Source of the DNA: an uncultured Bacteroides sp.
Lineage (GTDB): Bacteria; Bacteroidota; Bacteroidia; Bacteroidales; Bacteroidaceae
Direction of reading: 5' to 3'
Length of the DNA stretch: 10,459 nucleotides
Assembly (NCBI GenBank): GCA_905201685.1
Contig: CAJKOW010000059.1
Location: 1-10,459 of the forward strand
Part shown: one piece after another, positions 1 through 7,366 of the stretch
How positions within the stretch are numbered: the first letter of the stretch is position 1
Layout of the letters: the number at the start of each line of letters is the position of its first letter
Translations under genes and position numbers: made by a program
The notes under the pieces: generated by a model
What the model saw: only the letters and a program-made list of their open reading frames with translations
Database searches by the model: none
Told to the model about the DNA's origin: nothing

Positions 1-5
1 AAATT

Positions 6-122
6 ATGGAAATGGAAAAGTTTTATGTAGCTCCGGAAGTGGAAGTTCTGGAGGTGGTTATCGAAAAGGGATTTGCAGGAAGTGTATTTCCGGAAGTTCC
101 AGATGAAGATGTTCCAGCGTAA
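6..122 (+). CDS. 38-aa acidic small protein upstream of the giant lipoprotein
   Basis: An ATG at 6 (or the next in-frame ATG at 12) opens a 38-codon frame ending in TAA at 120-122. The product is very rich in Glu and Val: M-E-M-E-K-F-Y-V-A-P-E-V-E-V-L-E-V-V, then a G-F-A-G-S segment and a Pro/Asp/Glu tail. It has no signal peptide, membrane segment or Cys. Short acidic proteins of the pattern Y-x-A-P-x-V-E-V followed by E-x-G-F-A-x-S are, from memory, recurrent hypothetical proteins in Bacteroides; no function is known to me. It ends 46 bp before the next gene on the same strand, and no terminator lies between, so co-transcription is likely. The ribosome-binding region is at or beyond the window edge, so the true start could lie further left. 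Called from the regular peptide pattern and context; function unknown. Confidence 0.6.
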   Translation: MEMEKFYVAPEVEVLEVVIEKGFAGSVFPEVPDEDVPA

Positions 123-168
123 GTGTCTAAACAAGATTTGAGTTAAGGCAATAAGTTAAAAACAAAAA

Positions 169-3100
169 ATGAAAAATATGAAAGCTAAGTATTTATTTAC
201 AGCATTGGCACTTCCTGCATTATTTGCTGCTTGTACCAATGACGAGTTTGAGCAAATACAGACCCCTGAGAAAATCGATGAGTCTGTATTCGCAGGACGT
301 GCTGTTGGTGATTTGACCGTCTTTACAGCAAATGAAGATGCTGAAACCCGTGCAGGTGGGGTCGTTGATGCTAACGGAAAATTGAAATGGGTTATTACAG
401 GTGAAGATGATTGGTTGGGAGCAGCCGTAGTGGATTATGGAAAGGACGAGGCAATTGTAGGTCCAAGTACAGGTTATGATAATTATGTTATTACTAATCT
501 ACCGTTTGTTCCTCAAGCTTCATCTTATCCTACAACTGCAGCTGATTTTAAACCGACCACTGCTGTTGTAGATGGTGCATATCTTTTCTATAACAGATAT
601 TATGGTCAATCTACTAATAGACGTGATTTTCGTCATACCATTGATGCAATCACTTATGTAGATCCGACTGATACAGAATACACTCATTTGGGTACAGCCG
701 ATAATGCGGGTGATGAAGAGAATAAAGGACAGAATTTCTTCTTGTCACCTATTGTTGATATGAAGGTGGGACAAGATATGAAGGCTACCCCCATTATGTT
801 GACAAGTGCATATAACATTGCTCAATTTACATTCAAGACTGACCTTTTACCTGAATATTACGAACAGGAAGACGGATTTAGAATTCACAAGATTGAATTA
901 CGTACTATGAATGATAATACTAAGTTCCATCGTACGTTGATTTTGGATCCGGCAAAGATCGCAAATTTACAGAAAGAGTACGCAGAGACAAATAATTTGT
1001 TCAATACAGAGTTCAAGAGTAATGGTGCAATCATCACAGCAAATCGTTCCGATGAGGAAATTGTAACAACACTGAAAAAAATAACAGAGGAAATGCAGGA
1101 TCCGGGTGAGGGACAGGAAGCCAACATTGGTGCCTATGAGGATGAGACTTCCTTGCTGACTTTCCAGGTTAAGAGCAATGGTAAAGACTATTATTCAATT
1201 ACTGATAAAGATCAGGAAGTGAAACTTCTGCTGATTCTGCCTGCTGGTAACTATAGTCAAAATGAAACAGATTTGCCAAAAGCTATTCAAGGGAAGACAA
1301 AGGGTGTGTTCAAACTCTCTGTTTATACCAGCGAAGGTGTTTATCATAGCTTGCTCGTAACTAGCCAGTCTGATTATATTCTCAAAAGAGGTGTAAAATC
1401 TGTTTTCCCTGCGCAGACTATGATTATCAAGCATGGTGAAACCAATCTTGAAACAGAAGAGCTGAAAACTGAATTTACTGTTAATACAGACGAAGACTGG
1501 CGTTATGCAATTCGTTATATCAACGAACATGCATTGGAGTATAACGAAGGTAACAAATGGCATACACCGCTTATAACAATTAATGCTGATAAGGTAGAAG
1601 TAGATATGGCGAATGAAGATTCGCGACTGCCTAATTATCCGGTGAAATATAGTGGAAACGCAATATTGAACCTGAACCATGTTGGTACCTACGATTTCGA
1701 TCCTACAAAAGTGATCTTGGATGCAGATAATCGTCCTACCATTAAGATTGAAGATGCAACTGCAGTACTTAATTTCAAAATGGCTGTTAAAGATGGCATT
1801 ATGAATCATGAAAAAGTAGTGGGAGTTGACGGTGAAAGCATCACAGCTGCTTTGAAACTTGACTCAAAGGCTACTATCAATATTAAGGACGGTATCGAAG
1901 TTAATTTTGAATTGCTGAAGAGTTATACAGCCTTGAATGTGGCAGATGCAGAAAGTGCAGTCAAAGCAGCTAAAGTTAATGTTAGCGGAGAAAGCATTAT
2001 GGAAGGTACTACAGTGTTCGGCGCTTATTCTCAAATTACCTTGACTGGGGCAGCCTCTACTGCTGGTACACTGGATGTAAACAGTAATGCTGTGATGACT
2101 GCAAAGGCAACTTATACAAACAGTGCCGTTGCCACAATCGATAGCGATGCCAAGATGGTTTTGGAAAAAGGTGGTACAAATAAAGGAACAATCAATGTAA
2201 AAGTGACTGGCTTGCTTGACGTATCTAAAGCAACCTTTACCAATGCGGCTGGCGCAGCTTTGATTTTGGTGGCTGAAGAAAGTGGCGTATGGGATAATGG
2301 AGACAGAAGTATAGCTACAATCAAAACGTTGGTTAACAATGGTTCAATTAATATCCAAGCCGGTGGTAAAGAAAAGGGAACTTGGGGCGGACTCTTGGAA
2401 GTGACATCAAAAGTTACTAACGGTGCCCAAGGTAACATTCTTGTAAACGGTGAATTTGTCGCTTCCAAAGCCACAGGTGTTAATGATGGTATCATCCAAT
2501 TAGGAAAAGATAACTATGCAGTAATCGAACTGAACGGTGATCAATTCAAGTCTCAAAATAATGGTTATATCGAAATTACTGCTCCTACAGTGTATAGAAC
2601 TTTTGCCGGATATTATTCAAAACCGAACCAACTGAAAGATGTTAAAGGTACGATTGTAGCTACTATGAATGCTGAAACTTTAGCAACAGTATGGGCTCAT
2701 CATTTGGAATATTCTGCTAAAGGCCAAGAAACAGCATGGCAGGTTATCAACAAGATTAACGTAGAAGGTGTATTGAGTTTCAGCGCCGAGCAGACGACTA
2801 CTGTGTCTTATAAGAATCTTGTACTGACCAATGGAGCCGAAATTGCTGCTGCAAAAGCTAATGCCACCTTGAAGTTTGAAAAAGTTCAAGTTGCCGAAAA
2901 TGCTGCTGCTGCCTTTAAATCTACTAATGCATACACTTTGGAATGTGCTGACATTGAAATTTTGAAGGGTGCAAAGCTGGAAAATGGTAATAATGTGAAA
3001 GTTTATATCATTCCTTCCTTGACATTTGGTGAAGCTAATAGCGCTACTGCTAACACTAAGCTGACGATTAATGGTACATTGAATAACTATGGTCAATTGC

Positions 3101-3825
3101 ATACAACTCTAAAGGAAGAACCAACCGTCTTGAAAGCTGTTGTGGGTGCTAATGGTACGTTGAACAACATGGGTACTATTGGTTCGCCTGCAAAGAACCC
3201 TGTTTACTATGCTGGCGCAGAACTTAAATTGATCAATGCTATTAATAAAGCTTACTATGACTTTGTAAATACTTGGAATATTAAAAAGTCAAGTGGAAGT
3301 TGGTCTTGGCCAGGCAATGATGTGAACAAAAATAATCGTACTTGGAAGCTCTTCCATGATTATGTTAGTGCTTTACAAAATTATACGAGCTGGAACACAG
3401 AAAGTGGACATCCTCAAGTTGCAAAGATTGGTAGTGATTACTATTATATCACTACTACAGGTAATGGTTCTGAGGCAGCAATTGGAAGTTCTACTAACTA
3501 TCAAAGTTTAACTGCTGATGTCCAAAAAGCTGTTTTGAAGATTGGAACAAAAACAAGTGATGACTACATTGCATTAGGTACAAATGGAGAAAAAGATTAT
3601 TCTTTGATTAAATCTACATATACTACAGCTACAAATGTAGAATATCAGGCAAATGAGCATATTAAAAAGTATGGTCATCTCCAAGACTTCCTCTTTGTTT
3701 ACGTAAATAATGGCGCAATTAAATTTAATAATACTGGCGCTAAAGCTTATGGTTTAATAAAGACTAACAATGGAACCATTTCAGGTGAATTTACAGAGAA
3801 ATATGATTATCTGTTAGATGAATAA
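169..3825 (+). CDS. Giant surface lipoprotein, fimbrillin-like N-terminus and beta-solenoid-like C-terminus
   Basis: 1218 aa. Residues 1-21 form a lipoprotein signal peptide; the lipobox F-A-A-C places the lipidated Cys at 22. It is followed by T-N-D-E-F-E, an acidic stretch that in Bacteroidetes marks export to the cell surface. The segment around 59-90 (E-T-R-A, then W-x-x-T-G-E-D-D-W-L-G) resembles the start of fimbrillin/Mfa-like proteins, where an Arg site is processed and a Trp...G-D-x-I-G motif follows. From about residue 450 the chain becomes repetitive: short beta-strand segments rich in Asn, Gly, Thr and Ala, with N-K-G-T-I-N near 671, N-N-G-S-I-N near 723, N-G-T-L-N-N near 968 and 995, and N-N-G-T-I-S near the C-terminus. 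This is typical of a stacked beta-solenoid. No catalytic motif or type IX sorting domain is visible. The start is preceded by A-rich sequence, as usual in Bacteroides. A surface adhesin or fimbrial-type component is the best inference; the domain assignment rests on pattern, not on a search. Confidence 0.85.
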   Translation: MKNMKAKYLFTALALPALFAACTNDEFEQIQTPEKIDESVFAGRAVGDLTVFTANEDAETRAGGVVDANGKLKWVITGEDDWLGAAVVDYGKDEAIVGPSTGYDNYVITNLPFVPQASSYPTTAADFKPTTAVVDGAYLFYNRYYGQSTNRRDFRHTIDAITYVDPTDTEYTHLGTADNAGDEENKGQNFFLSPIVDMKVGQDMKATPIMLTSAYNIAQFTFKTDLLPEYYEQEDGFRIHKIELRTMNDNTKFHRTLILDPAKIANLQKEYAETNNLFNTEFKSNGAIITANRSDEEIVTTLKKITEEMQDPGEGQEANIGAYEDETSLLTFQVKSNGKDYYSITDKDQEVKLLLILPAGNYSQNETDLPKAIQGKTKGVFKLSVYTSEGVYHSLLVTSQSDYILKRGVKSVFPAQTMIIKHGETNLETEELKTEFTVNTDEDWRYAIRYINEHALEYNEGNKWHTPLITINADKVEVDMANEDSRLPNYPVKYSGNAILNLNHVGTYDFDPTKVILDADNRPTIKIEDATAVLNFKMAVKDGIMNHEKVVGVDGESITAALKLDSKATINIKDGIEVNFELLKSYTALNVADAESAVKAAKVNVSGESIMEGTTVFGAYSQITLTGAASTAGTLDVNSNAVMTAKATYTNSAVATIDSDAKMVLEKGGTNKGTINVKVTGLLDVSKATFTNAAGAALILVAEESGVWDNGDRSIATIKTLVNNGSINIQAGGKEKGTWGGLLEVTSKVTNGAQGNILVNGEFVASKATGVNDGIIQLGKDNYAVIELNGDQFKSQNNGYIEITAPTVYRTFAGYYSKPNQLKDVKGTIVATMNAETLATVWAHHLEYSAKGQETAWQVINKINVEGVLSFSAEQTTTVSYKNLVLTNGAEIAAAKANATLKFEKVQVAENAAAAFKSTNAYTLECADIEILKGAKLENGNNVKVYIIPSLTFGEANSATANTKLTINGTLNNYGQLHTTLKEEPTVLKAVVGANGTLNNMGTIGSPAKNPVYYAGAELKLINAINKAYYDFVNTWNIKKSSGSWSWPGNDVNKNNRTWKLFHDYVSALQNYTSWNTESGHPQVAKIGSDYYYITTTGNGSEAAIGSSTNYQSLTADVQKAVLKIGTKTSDDYIALGTNGEKDYSLIKSTYTTATNVEYQANEHIKKYGHLQDFLFVYVNNGAIKFNNTGAKAYGLIKTNNGTISGEFTEKYDYLLDE

Positions 3826-3856
3826 TTGCTAAATTTATCTGATAACCAATTAATTT

Positions 3857-3894
3857 AGAGGATTGGAAAGGAACTGCATCCTTTCCAATCCTTT
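3857..3894 (+). terminator. Rho-independent terminator of the giant lipoprotein gene
   Basis: A perfect 13-bp stem (3860-3872 with 3879-3891) closes a 6-base loop, with further A-T and G-T pairs extending to 3857/3894. The right arm runs into CTTTAATT. It starts about 30 bp after the stop codon at 3825. The stem is nearly symmetrical, so it could also stop transcripts coming from the right, although the flank on that side is less T-rich. Confidence 0.85.
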
Positions 3895-3922
3895 AATTGC
3901 ATATAATAACTTTATTGAGGTT

Positions 3923-3939
3923 TAACTAAAGTTTAGTTA
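3923..3939. repeat. 17-bp perfect palindrome at the edge of a repeat unit
   Basis: Positions 3923-3930 (TAACTAAA) and 3932-3939 (TTTAGTTA) are exact reverse complements around a single G at 3931. The palindrome directly abuts the first 90-bp repeat unit. It also contains, on the - strand, the stop codon of that unit's mini-frame. It could be a protein-binding site, or the end of the repeat element; the sequence alone does not decide. Confidence 0.6.
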
Positions 3940-4312
3940 CCATCCGAAATCCGCCGTGTTTTTTATATTTGAACAAATTCCGAGCTTTGCTTCAAAAAAG
4001 CCATGTTCAACTTGAATGAAAGTAACCATCCGAAATCCGCCGTAAAGGTGTTGACAGTCTGTGCGGCTCAATCCGTTCCGGCCGTCTGGATCCCCTGAAC
4101 TGAGAAGTCTATGTGCTTCCCATCAGCTGCTGTTTCTTACCAAAACTCTTTCACTGGATATGCGGTCATTATGCTACAAGCTTTTGATTACCGGCCATTT
4201 CTATCCTGTGAATTTCTTTATCCATCCAAAATCTATCGCGTTTCCCCCTTTCTCCAGACTTCCGACTTTTACCATCAAAAACGGCATGTTCAACCAGTAT
4301 GAATGCAACCAT
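3940..4312. repeat. Two diverged copies of a 90/91-bp dispersed-type unit
   Basis: Unit A (3940-4029) and unit B (4222-4312) share the same ends and the same order of blocks. Each opens with CCATCC(G/A)AAATC, has a TCCGA block near the middle, then a CAAAAA block, then CATGTTCAAC, and closes with a G-x-AACCAT block. The first 22 bases of the two units differ at five positions, all transitions. The opening block of unit A is repeated again at 4026-4043, so 3935-3957 and 4021-4043 form a 23-bp direct repeat with one mismatch. On the - strand each unit encodes a mini-frame starting at the matching ATG: 3937-4029 (30 aa, M-V-T-F-I-Q-V-E-H) and 4169-4312 (47 aa, M-V-A-F-I-L-V-E-H). The 190 bp between the units are unrelated to them. 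Probably a non-autonomous or decayed repeat element; a coding role is unproven. Confidence 0.6.
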
Positions 4313-4380
4313 TTTCTGATCCTCTGATCCTATTAACCTACACAACTGTATTTCCCACCTATTTAACTCTGTTATTTTTC

Positions 4381-4432
4381 CCCAGTTAGGAAAAAATTCC
4401 TTCCCAGTTACCCAAAAACTTTTTCCCAGTTA
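4381..4432. repeat. Three CCCAGTTA boxes at exact 22-bp spacing
   Basis: CCCAGTTA occurs at 4381-4388, 4403-4410 and 4425-4432. Each is preceded by a T-rich run and followed within a few bases by an A-run. The 22-bp period is close to two helical turns, so all three boxes face the same side of the DNA. This iteron-like layout suits cooperative protein binding, but there is no gene start within reach: the nearest genes both end here. A local tandem duplication is the simple alternative. Confidence 0.6.
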
Positions 4433-4580
4433 GAGAAAAATCCATGCCTAATAGGTTAAGAAAAAGGGGGCAAAACAAAAGTATCTGAAACCCTTCTTCT
4501 GCCGGAAGGTTGTTCTTCCCTGATGACGGGGGAGTTAAGAGAGGGTGAGAGGCAGGTTATTGATAGAGGGAATATCGTAA

Positions 4581-4627
4581 AACCTACCACCCCGCCCGTT
4601 GGGCACCCCTCCTTCTGGAAGGAGGGG
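4581..4627. repeat. REP-like GC-rich double hairpin
   Basis: After AACCTACCACCCCGCC come two hairpins: GCCC-GTT-GGGC at 4594-4604 and a perfect 10-bp stem at 4606-4615/4618-4627 (CCCCTCCTTC with GAAGGAGGGG). From memory, this arrangement (CCACCCCGCCC, then a CCCCTCC hairpin) recurs between genes in Bacteroides genomes and behaves like a REP element. It can fold in RNA from either strand. A reverse-complement copy of its first 13 bases, lacking three bases, lies at 4965-4977 over the stop codon of the lipoprotein gene. Confidence 0.65.
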
Positions 4628-4715
4628 AGTCAGTTACCACAACTTGGTTTTGACGCAGCCTCTGGGTTCTCTACTCACCACCTTTTTGGGCTTTTGTAGT
4701 CCTTGCCGTACATAC

Positions 4716-4755
4716 GAGATGTTTCTACTCCACTTTGCTACGCTCAACATGACAG
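4716..4755. repeat. Decayed copy of a GAGAT...ATGACAG dispersed repeat
   Basis: The stretch begins GAGATGTTTCTACTCC and ends CTCAACATGACAG. It follows the same plan as the right arm of the inverted repeat at 7367-7442 (GAGATCCTTC ... GGATGACAG) and as a repeat common in many bacterial genomes. Here only one arm is present, it is longer in the middle, and no matching left arm is seen nearby. Confidence 0.45.
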
Positions 4756-4860
4756 GATGAAAGCGGCAGTTTTCCTTTGCTACAGGCTGATAGTTAACTT
4801 TTGAATAGATGAGAATGGTTAGTATTGTTGTGTATAAGCGCATTCCTGAAACCAACAAAC

Positions 4861-4937
4861 AAAAAAACTGTACCGGAATCAGGTCCTTTGTCTTCCCTTT
4901 ACTGGGGAAGCGATCAGGAAACCTGTTCCGGTACAGT
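4861..4937 (-). terminator. Large Rho-independent terminator of the receptor/lipoprotein unit
   Basis: Positions 4867-4878 (ACTGTACCGGAA) and 4926-4937 are a perfect 12-bp inverted repeat. The stem continues inward, past one bulged T, with CAGGT/ACCTG (4880-4884 with 4921-4925). An inner arm is formed by CTTCCC and GGGAAG near 4892-4910. Read on the - strand, the stem is followed by a run of Ts (complement of 4866-4861) and then GTTTGTTGG. It lies about 40 bp past the stop codon at 4976, so it closes the lipoprotein gene. The inner second hairpin is larger than a terminator needs. Confidence 0.85.
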
Positions 4938-4975
4938 CTGTTATGGCGTGGCTGTGCGTCAGCCGGCGGGGTAGG

Positions 4976-7198
4976 TTAGTCCACCCAGCTGCCGGTCATC
5001 CAGTCGCAAGCCTTCTTGATGTCTTCTAACGAAGCGTATGACAGGTTGGCATCGACCTTGTTGCCGGTAGCGGCTGAAAATACGTCGTTGGTGTAGATAC
5101 CTTTTTCGCTGTTCACGTTGTTGCTGATGGTGGTGTTGGTGATGCTGGAAGTGCCGTTGACCAGTGCGTTTTCTGTTTCAGCGCTTTCTACTGTCAGTGC
5201 CTTGCCTTTGCCGCAGATCTGTGCGTTGTCCATTGTCACCTGAGTACCGCGACGCAGACGTACACCTTGTTTTGAACCGCCGTTACCTACCAGAATCAGG
5301 TTTTTCAGCGTGGGGTGAGCCACCGGAGTAGCTTCGTAATTGTTTTCGTTGTTGTCGGCTTCGATCAGGCAGTCGCAGTCGTAACCCAGTGTGGCTTCGG
5401 CTTCCTGATAGGCTACGATGTCGGTAGCTGTACCGTTCCAGCCTTCAGTCCAGTCGAAAGAGTCGTCGCTGCAGCTGATGACTACCATGTTGCTGACGTT
5501 GACCGATCCGCCGAAGAACTCGAAACCGTCGTCCGAACCCTGATAGGCTACACAGTGGTCAACCGTTGTTCCGCTGCCTACACCGTAGAAGCTGATACCG
5601 TTGGCTTCGTGCTCTTCGTCGAAGGCATAACCGGTGTATTCCAGACGTACGTATTGCAGAACACCCGAGTTGTCTTTGTCGTCGCTGCCACCGTATTCGG
5701 CACCGCCAATTTCAGAACTTCCTTTACCGCCCTCGGCATTGGTATGAGCGCGTCCGCAGATGTGGATACCGCCCCATGCGCCGGCCGACTGTTTTTCGGC
5801 AGTCATTACGATCGGTGCGTCGGCTGTACCGGTAGCGTTGATTTTGGCTCCCTGCTTGATGAGGATGTAGTCTACGTTGTCATCGTATTTGGAGATGATC
5901 TTCACACCTGCCTGAATGTGCAGGGTAGCTCCGGCTTCTACCGTATAGGCACCGCTCAGATAGTAAGTGTTGCCGGCTCCCAGCGTGATGTCGTTGGTGA
6001 TGGTTCCTTGCAGGGTGCTTTCGTTGGCCAGTACGTTGTCGCTTTCGCTCCAGTTCTTGGTCCATCCGGCAGCCCAGGGACATTTGGCAATGATGTCTTC
6101 GTACGAAGTGTAGGGGTTGGCCTGATTGGCTTTGTTGCCGTCGGCTTCGAATTCGGCATTGGTATAGATGCCTTCTTTGCTGGTCAGGATTCCGCTGATG
6201 CTTACGTTGCTCATGCTTGATGTTCCGTTGACCAATGCGTTTTCTGTTTCAGCGCTTTCTACGTAGATAGCGTTCTGCTTGCCGTAGATTTCGGCATTTT
6301 CGATGGTTACCTGAGTACCGCGGCGCAGGTGTACACCTTTACCGGCTGCACCGTTACCTACAAGGATGAGGTTCTTCAGCGTAGGATGAGCTACGGGAGT
6401 GGCGCTGTAGTTGTTTTCGTTGTTGTCGGCTTCGATTAGGCAGTCGCAGGCATAGCCCAGTGTTTCTTCGGCTTCCTGAATGGCGATGAGGTCGGTAGCC
6501 GTACCGTTCCAGCCTTCGGTCCAGTCGAAAGAGTCGTCGCTACAGCTGGTGACAACCATGTTGCTGACGTTGACCGATCCGCCGAAGAATTCGAAACCGT
6601 CGTCCGATCCTTGGTAAGCCTGGCAGTGATCAACCGTTGTTCCACTACCCACGCCGTAGAAGCTGATACCGTTGGCTTCGTGCTCCTCGTCGAAAGCATA
6701 GCCGGTGTATTCCAGACGTACGTATTGCAGAACACCCGAGTTGTCTTTGTCGTCGTTGCCCCCGTATTCGGCACCGCCAATTTCAGAGCTTCCCTTGCCG
6801 CCTTCGGCATTGGTGTGGGCGCGTCCGCAGATGTGGATACCGCCCCAGGCACCCGATTCTTCTTTTTCGGAAGTCATGATGATGGGAGCCGATGCCGTAC
6901 CTTTGGCGTTGATTTTGGCTCCTTGCTTTATCAGGATGTAGTCAACATTGTCATCGTAAACGGCTACAATCTTTACACCCGGTTCGATGTTCAGGGTAGC
7001 GCCTTCTTCTACGGTGTAGGCACCGCTCAGCTTGTAGGTGTTGCCCGATTTCAGGGTTACGTCTTCGGTGATTGTACCGCTCAGCGTAGTGCCGTCGGCT
7101 ATTCCGCCGTCGTTGTTTGTTGTTTCGTCATCGCTGCATGATGCACTGAGAAGTGCCATGCCGGCCAAAAGGGCCATTGAAAACAATTTTCTGCTCAT
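4976..7198 (-). CDS. Surface lipoprotein with two tandem parallel beta-helix domains
   Basis: 740 aa. A lipoprotein signal peptide ends at Cys21 (A-L-L-S-A-S-C), followed by S-D-D-E, a classic Bacteroidetes surface-export signal. The rest is two copies of one domain, about residues 38-394 and 395-740, offset by exactly 357 residues. Each copy has: a strand-rich start (G-T-I-T-x-D-V/I-T-L); a W-G-G-I-H-I-C-G-R-A-H motif (118 and 475); an Asp/Gly loop Y-G-G-(N/S)-D-D-K-D-N-S-G; V-R-L-E-Y; G-S-D-D-G-F-E-F-F-G-G; S-C-S-D-D-S-F-D-W; and a (A/D)-C-D-C-L-I-E-A-D motif. This pattern matches a widespread family of beta-helix lipoproteins, some carrying the misleading name multidrug transporter, often found next to TonB-dependent receptors. 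The Asp-rich loops could bind a metal such as calcium; this is inference. No polysaccharide-lyase catalytic set is evident. The start at 7198 is the only one that gives an intact signal peptide. It probably captures the ligand for the receptor encoded upstream. Confidence 0.9.
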   Translation of the reverse strand: MSRKLFSMALLAGMALLSASCSDDETTNNDGGIADGTTLSGTITEDVTLKSGNTYKLSGAYTVEEGATLNIEPGVKIVAVYDDNVDYILIKQGAKINAKGTASAPIIMTSEKEESGAWGGIHICGRAHTNAEGGKGSSEIGGAEYGGNDDKDNSGVLQYVRLEYTGYAFDEEHEANGISFYGVGSGTTVDHCQAYQGSDDGFEFFGGSVNVSNMVVTSCSDDSFDWTEGWNGTATDLIAIQEAEETLGYACDCLIEADNNENNYSATPVAHPTLKNLILVGNGAAGKGVHLRRGTQVTIENAEIYGKQNAIYVESAETENALVNGTSSMSNVSISGILTSKEGIYTNAEFEADGNKANQANPYTSYEDIIAKCPWAAGWTKNWSESDNVLANESTLQGTITNDITLGAGNTYYLSGAYTVEAGATLHIQAGVKIISKYDDNVDYILIKQGAKINATGTADAPIVMTAEKQSAGAWGGIHICGRAHTNAEGGKGSSEIGGAEYGGSDDKDNSGVLQYVRLEYTGYAFDEEHEANGISFYGVGSGTTVDHCVAYQGSDDGFEFFGGSVNVSNMVVISCSDDSFDWTEGWNGTATDIVAYQEAEATLGYDCDCLIEADNNENNYEATPVAHPTLKNLILVGNGGSKQGVRLRRGTQVTMDNAQICGKGKALTVESAETENALVNGTSSITNTTISNNVNSEKGIYTNDVFSAATGNKVDANLSYASLEDIKKACDWMTGSWVD
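4979..7087 (-). repeat. Internal 1071-bp tandem duplication within the lipoprotein gene
   Basis: Copy 1 covers about 6017-7087 and copy 2 about 4979-6016; matching bases are 1071 bp apart. The central part (about 6350-6853 against 5279-5782) is nearly identical in protein, with roughly ten changes in about 165 residues. It still carries scattered synonymous differences, for example in the codons around 5700-5760 against 6771-6831. The two outer parts are clearly more diverged. This suggests an older duplication with a strongly constrained or gene-converted core. Confidence 0.85.
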
Positions 7199-7261
7199 AA
7201 TTTAAGTTTTAAGTTTAGTGTTTTGCTGACAAGGAACAAGGCTTCAGACCACGAGGCTTAC

Positions 7262-7278
7262 CCTGTCCTCTTGTCAAC
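7262..7278. repeat. Diverged single copy of the CTCGTC-type repeat
   Basis: The 17 bases ending TCTTGTCAAC match 14 of 17 bases of the last tandem unit at 7540-7556. Together the two copies bracket the inverted repeat and most of the gap between the receptor and lipoprotein genes. Confidence 0.45.
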
Positions 7279-7366
7279 TATTGGATTATTACTCTTTATT
7301 TTATTGGGTTTACTTTAAACAAGTCTGTTTCCTATGAGTTTCTTTATAGTTACTATCACTTTGCTT

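Larger units (their letters stand above)
3826..4975. other. Convergent intergenic region, repeat-rich, no convincing gene
   Basis: This 1.15-kb stretch separates the stop codons of two converging genes. It holds terminators at both ends, a palindrome, two diverged copies of a 90/91-bp unit, three evenly spaced CCCAGTTA boxes, a REP-like hairpin pair and a decayed dispersed repeat, each listed separately. Short open frames exist (for example 4061-4327 + and 4634-4858 -), but they run through these repeats and carry no recognisable motif or start region. Between 4441 and 4580 I see only a small C-T-T-C/G-A-A-G hairpin near 4500 and purine-rich sequence. No tRNA or other structured RNA was recognised. 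Confidence 0.7.

Noticed and set aside
1195..1809. A 204-codon - strand frame inside the giant lipoprotein gene
   Set aside because: It is antisense to a long, well-started gene and rich in Ile/Phe/Cys, as expected from the reverse complement of A+T-rich coding DNA.
4061..4327. An 88-codon + strand frame overlapping the 90-bp repeat units
   Set aside because: It crosses the repeat unit in the opposite sense to the conserved mini-frames, has no visible motif, and is absent from unit A.
4634..4858. A 74-codon - strand frame in the intergenic region
   Set aside because: It reads through the decayed dispersed repeat, and its translation is that of the repeat rather than a protein family.
3826..4975. 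CRISPR array, tRNA or insertion sequence in the repeat-rich region
   Set aside because: The repeats are too few and too unequal for CRISPR, no cloverleaf was recognised, and no transposase frame is present.
5315..6220. A 301-codon + strand frame opposite the beta-helix lipoprotein, with a related one at 6611-7141
   Set aside because: The two frames resemble each other only because the lipoprotein gene beneath them is duplicated; neither has a plausible start region or domain.
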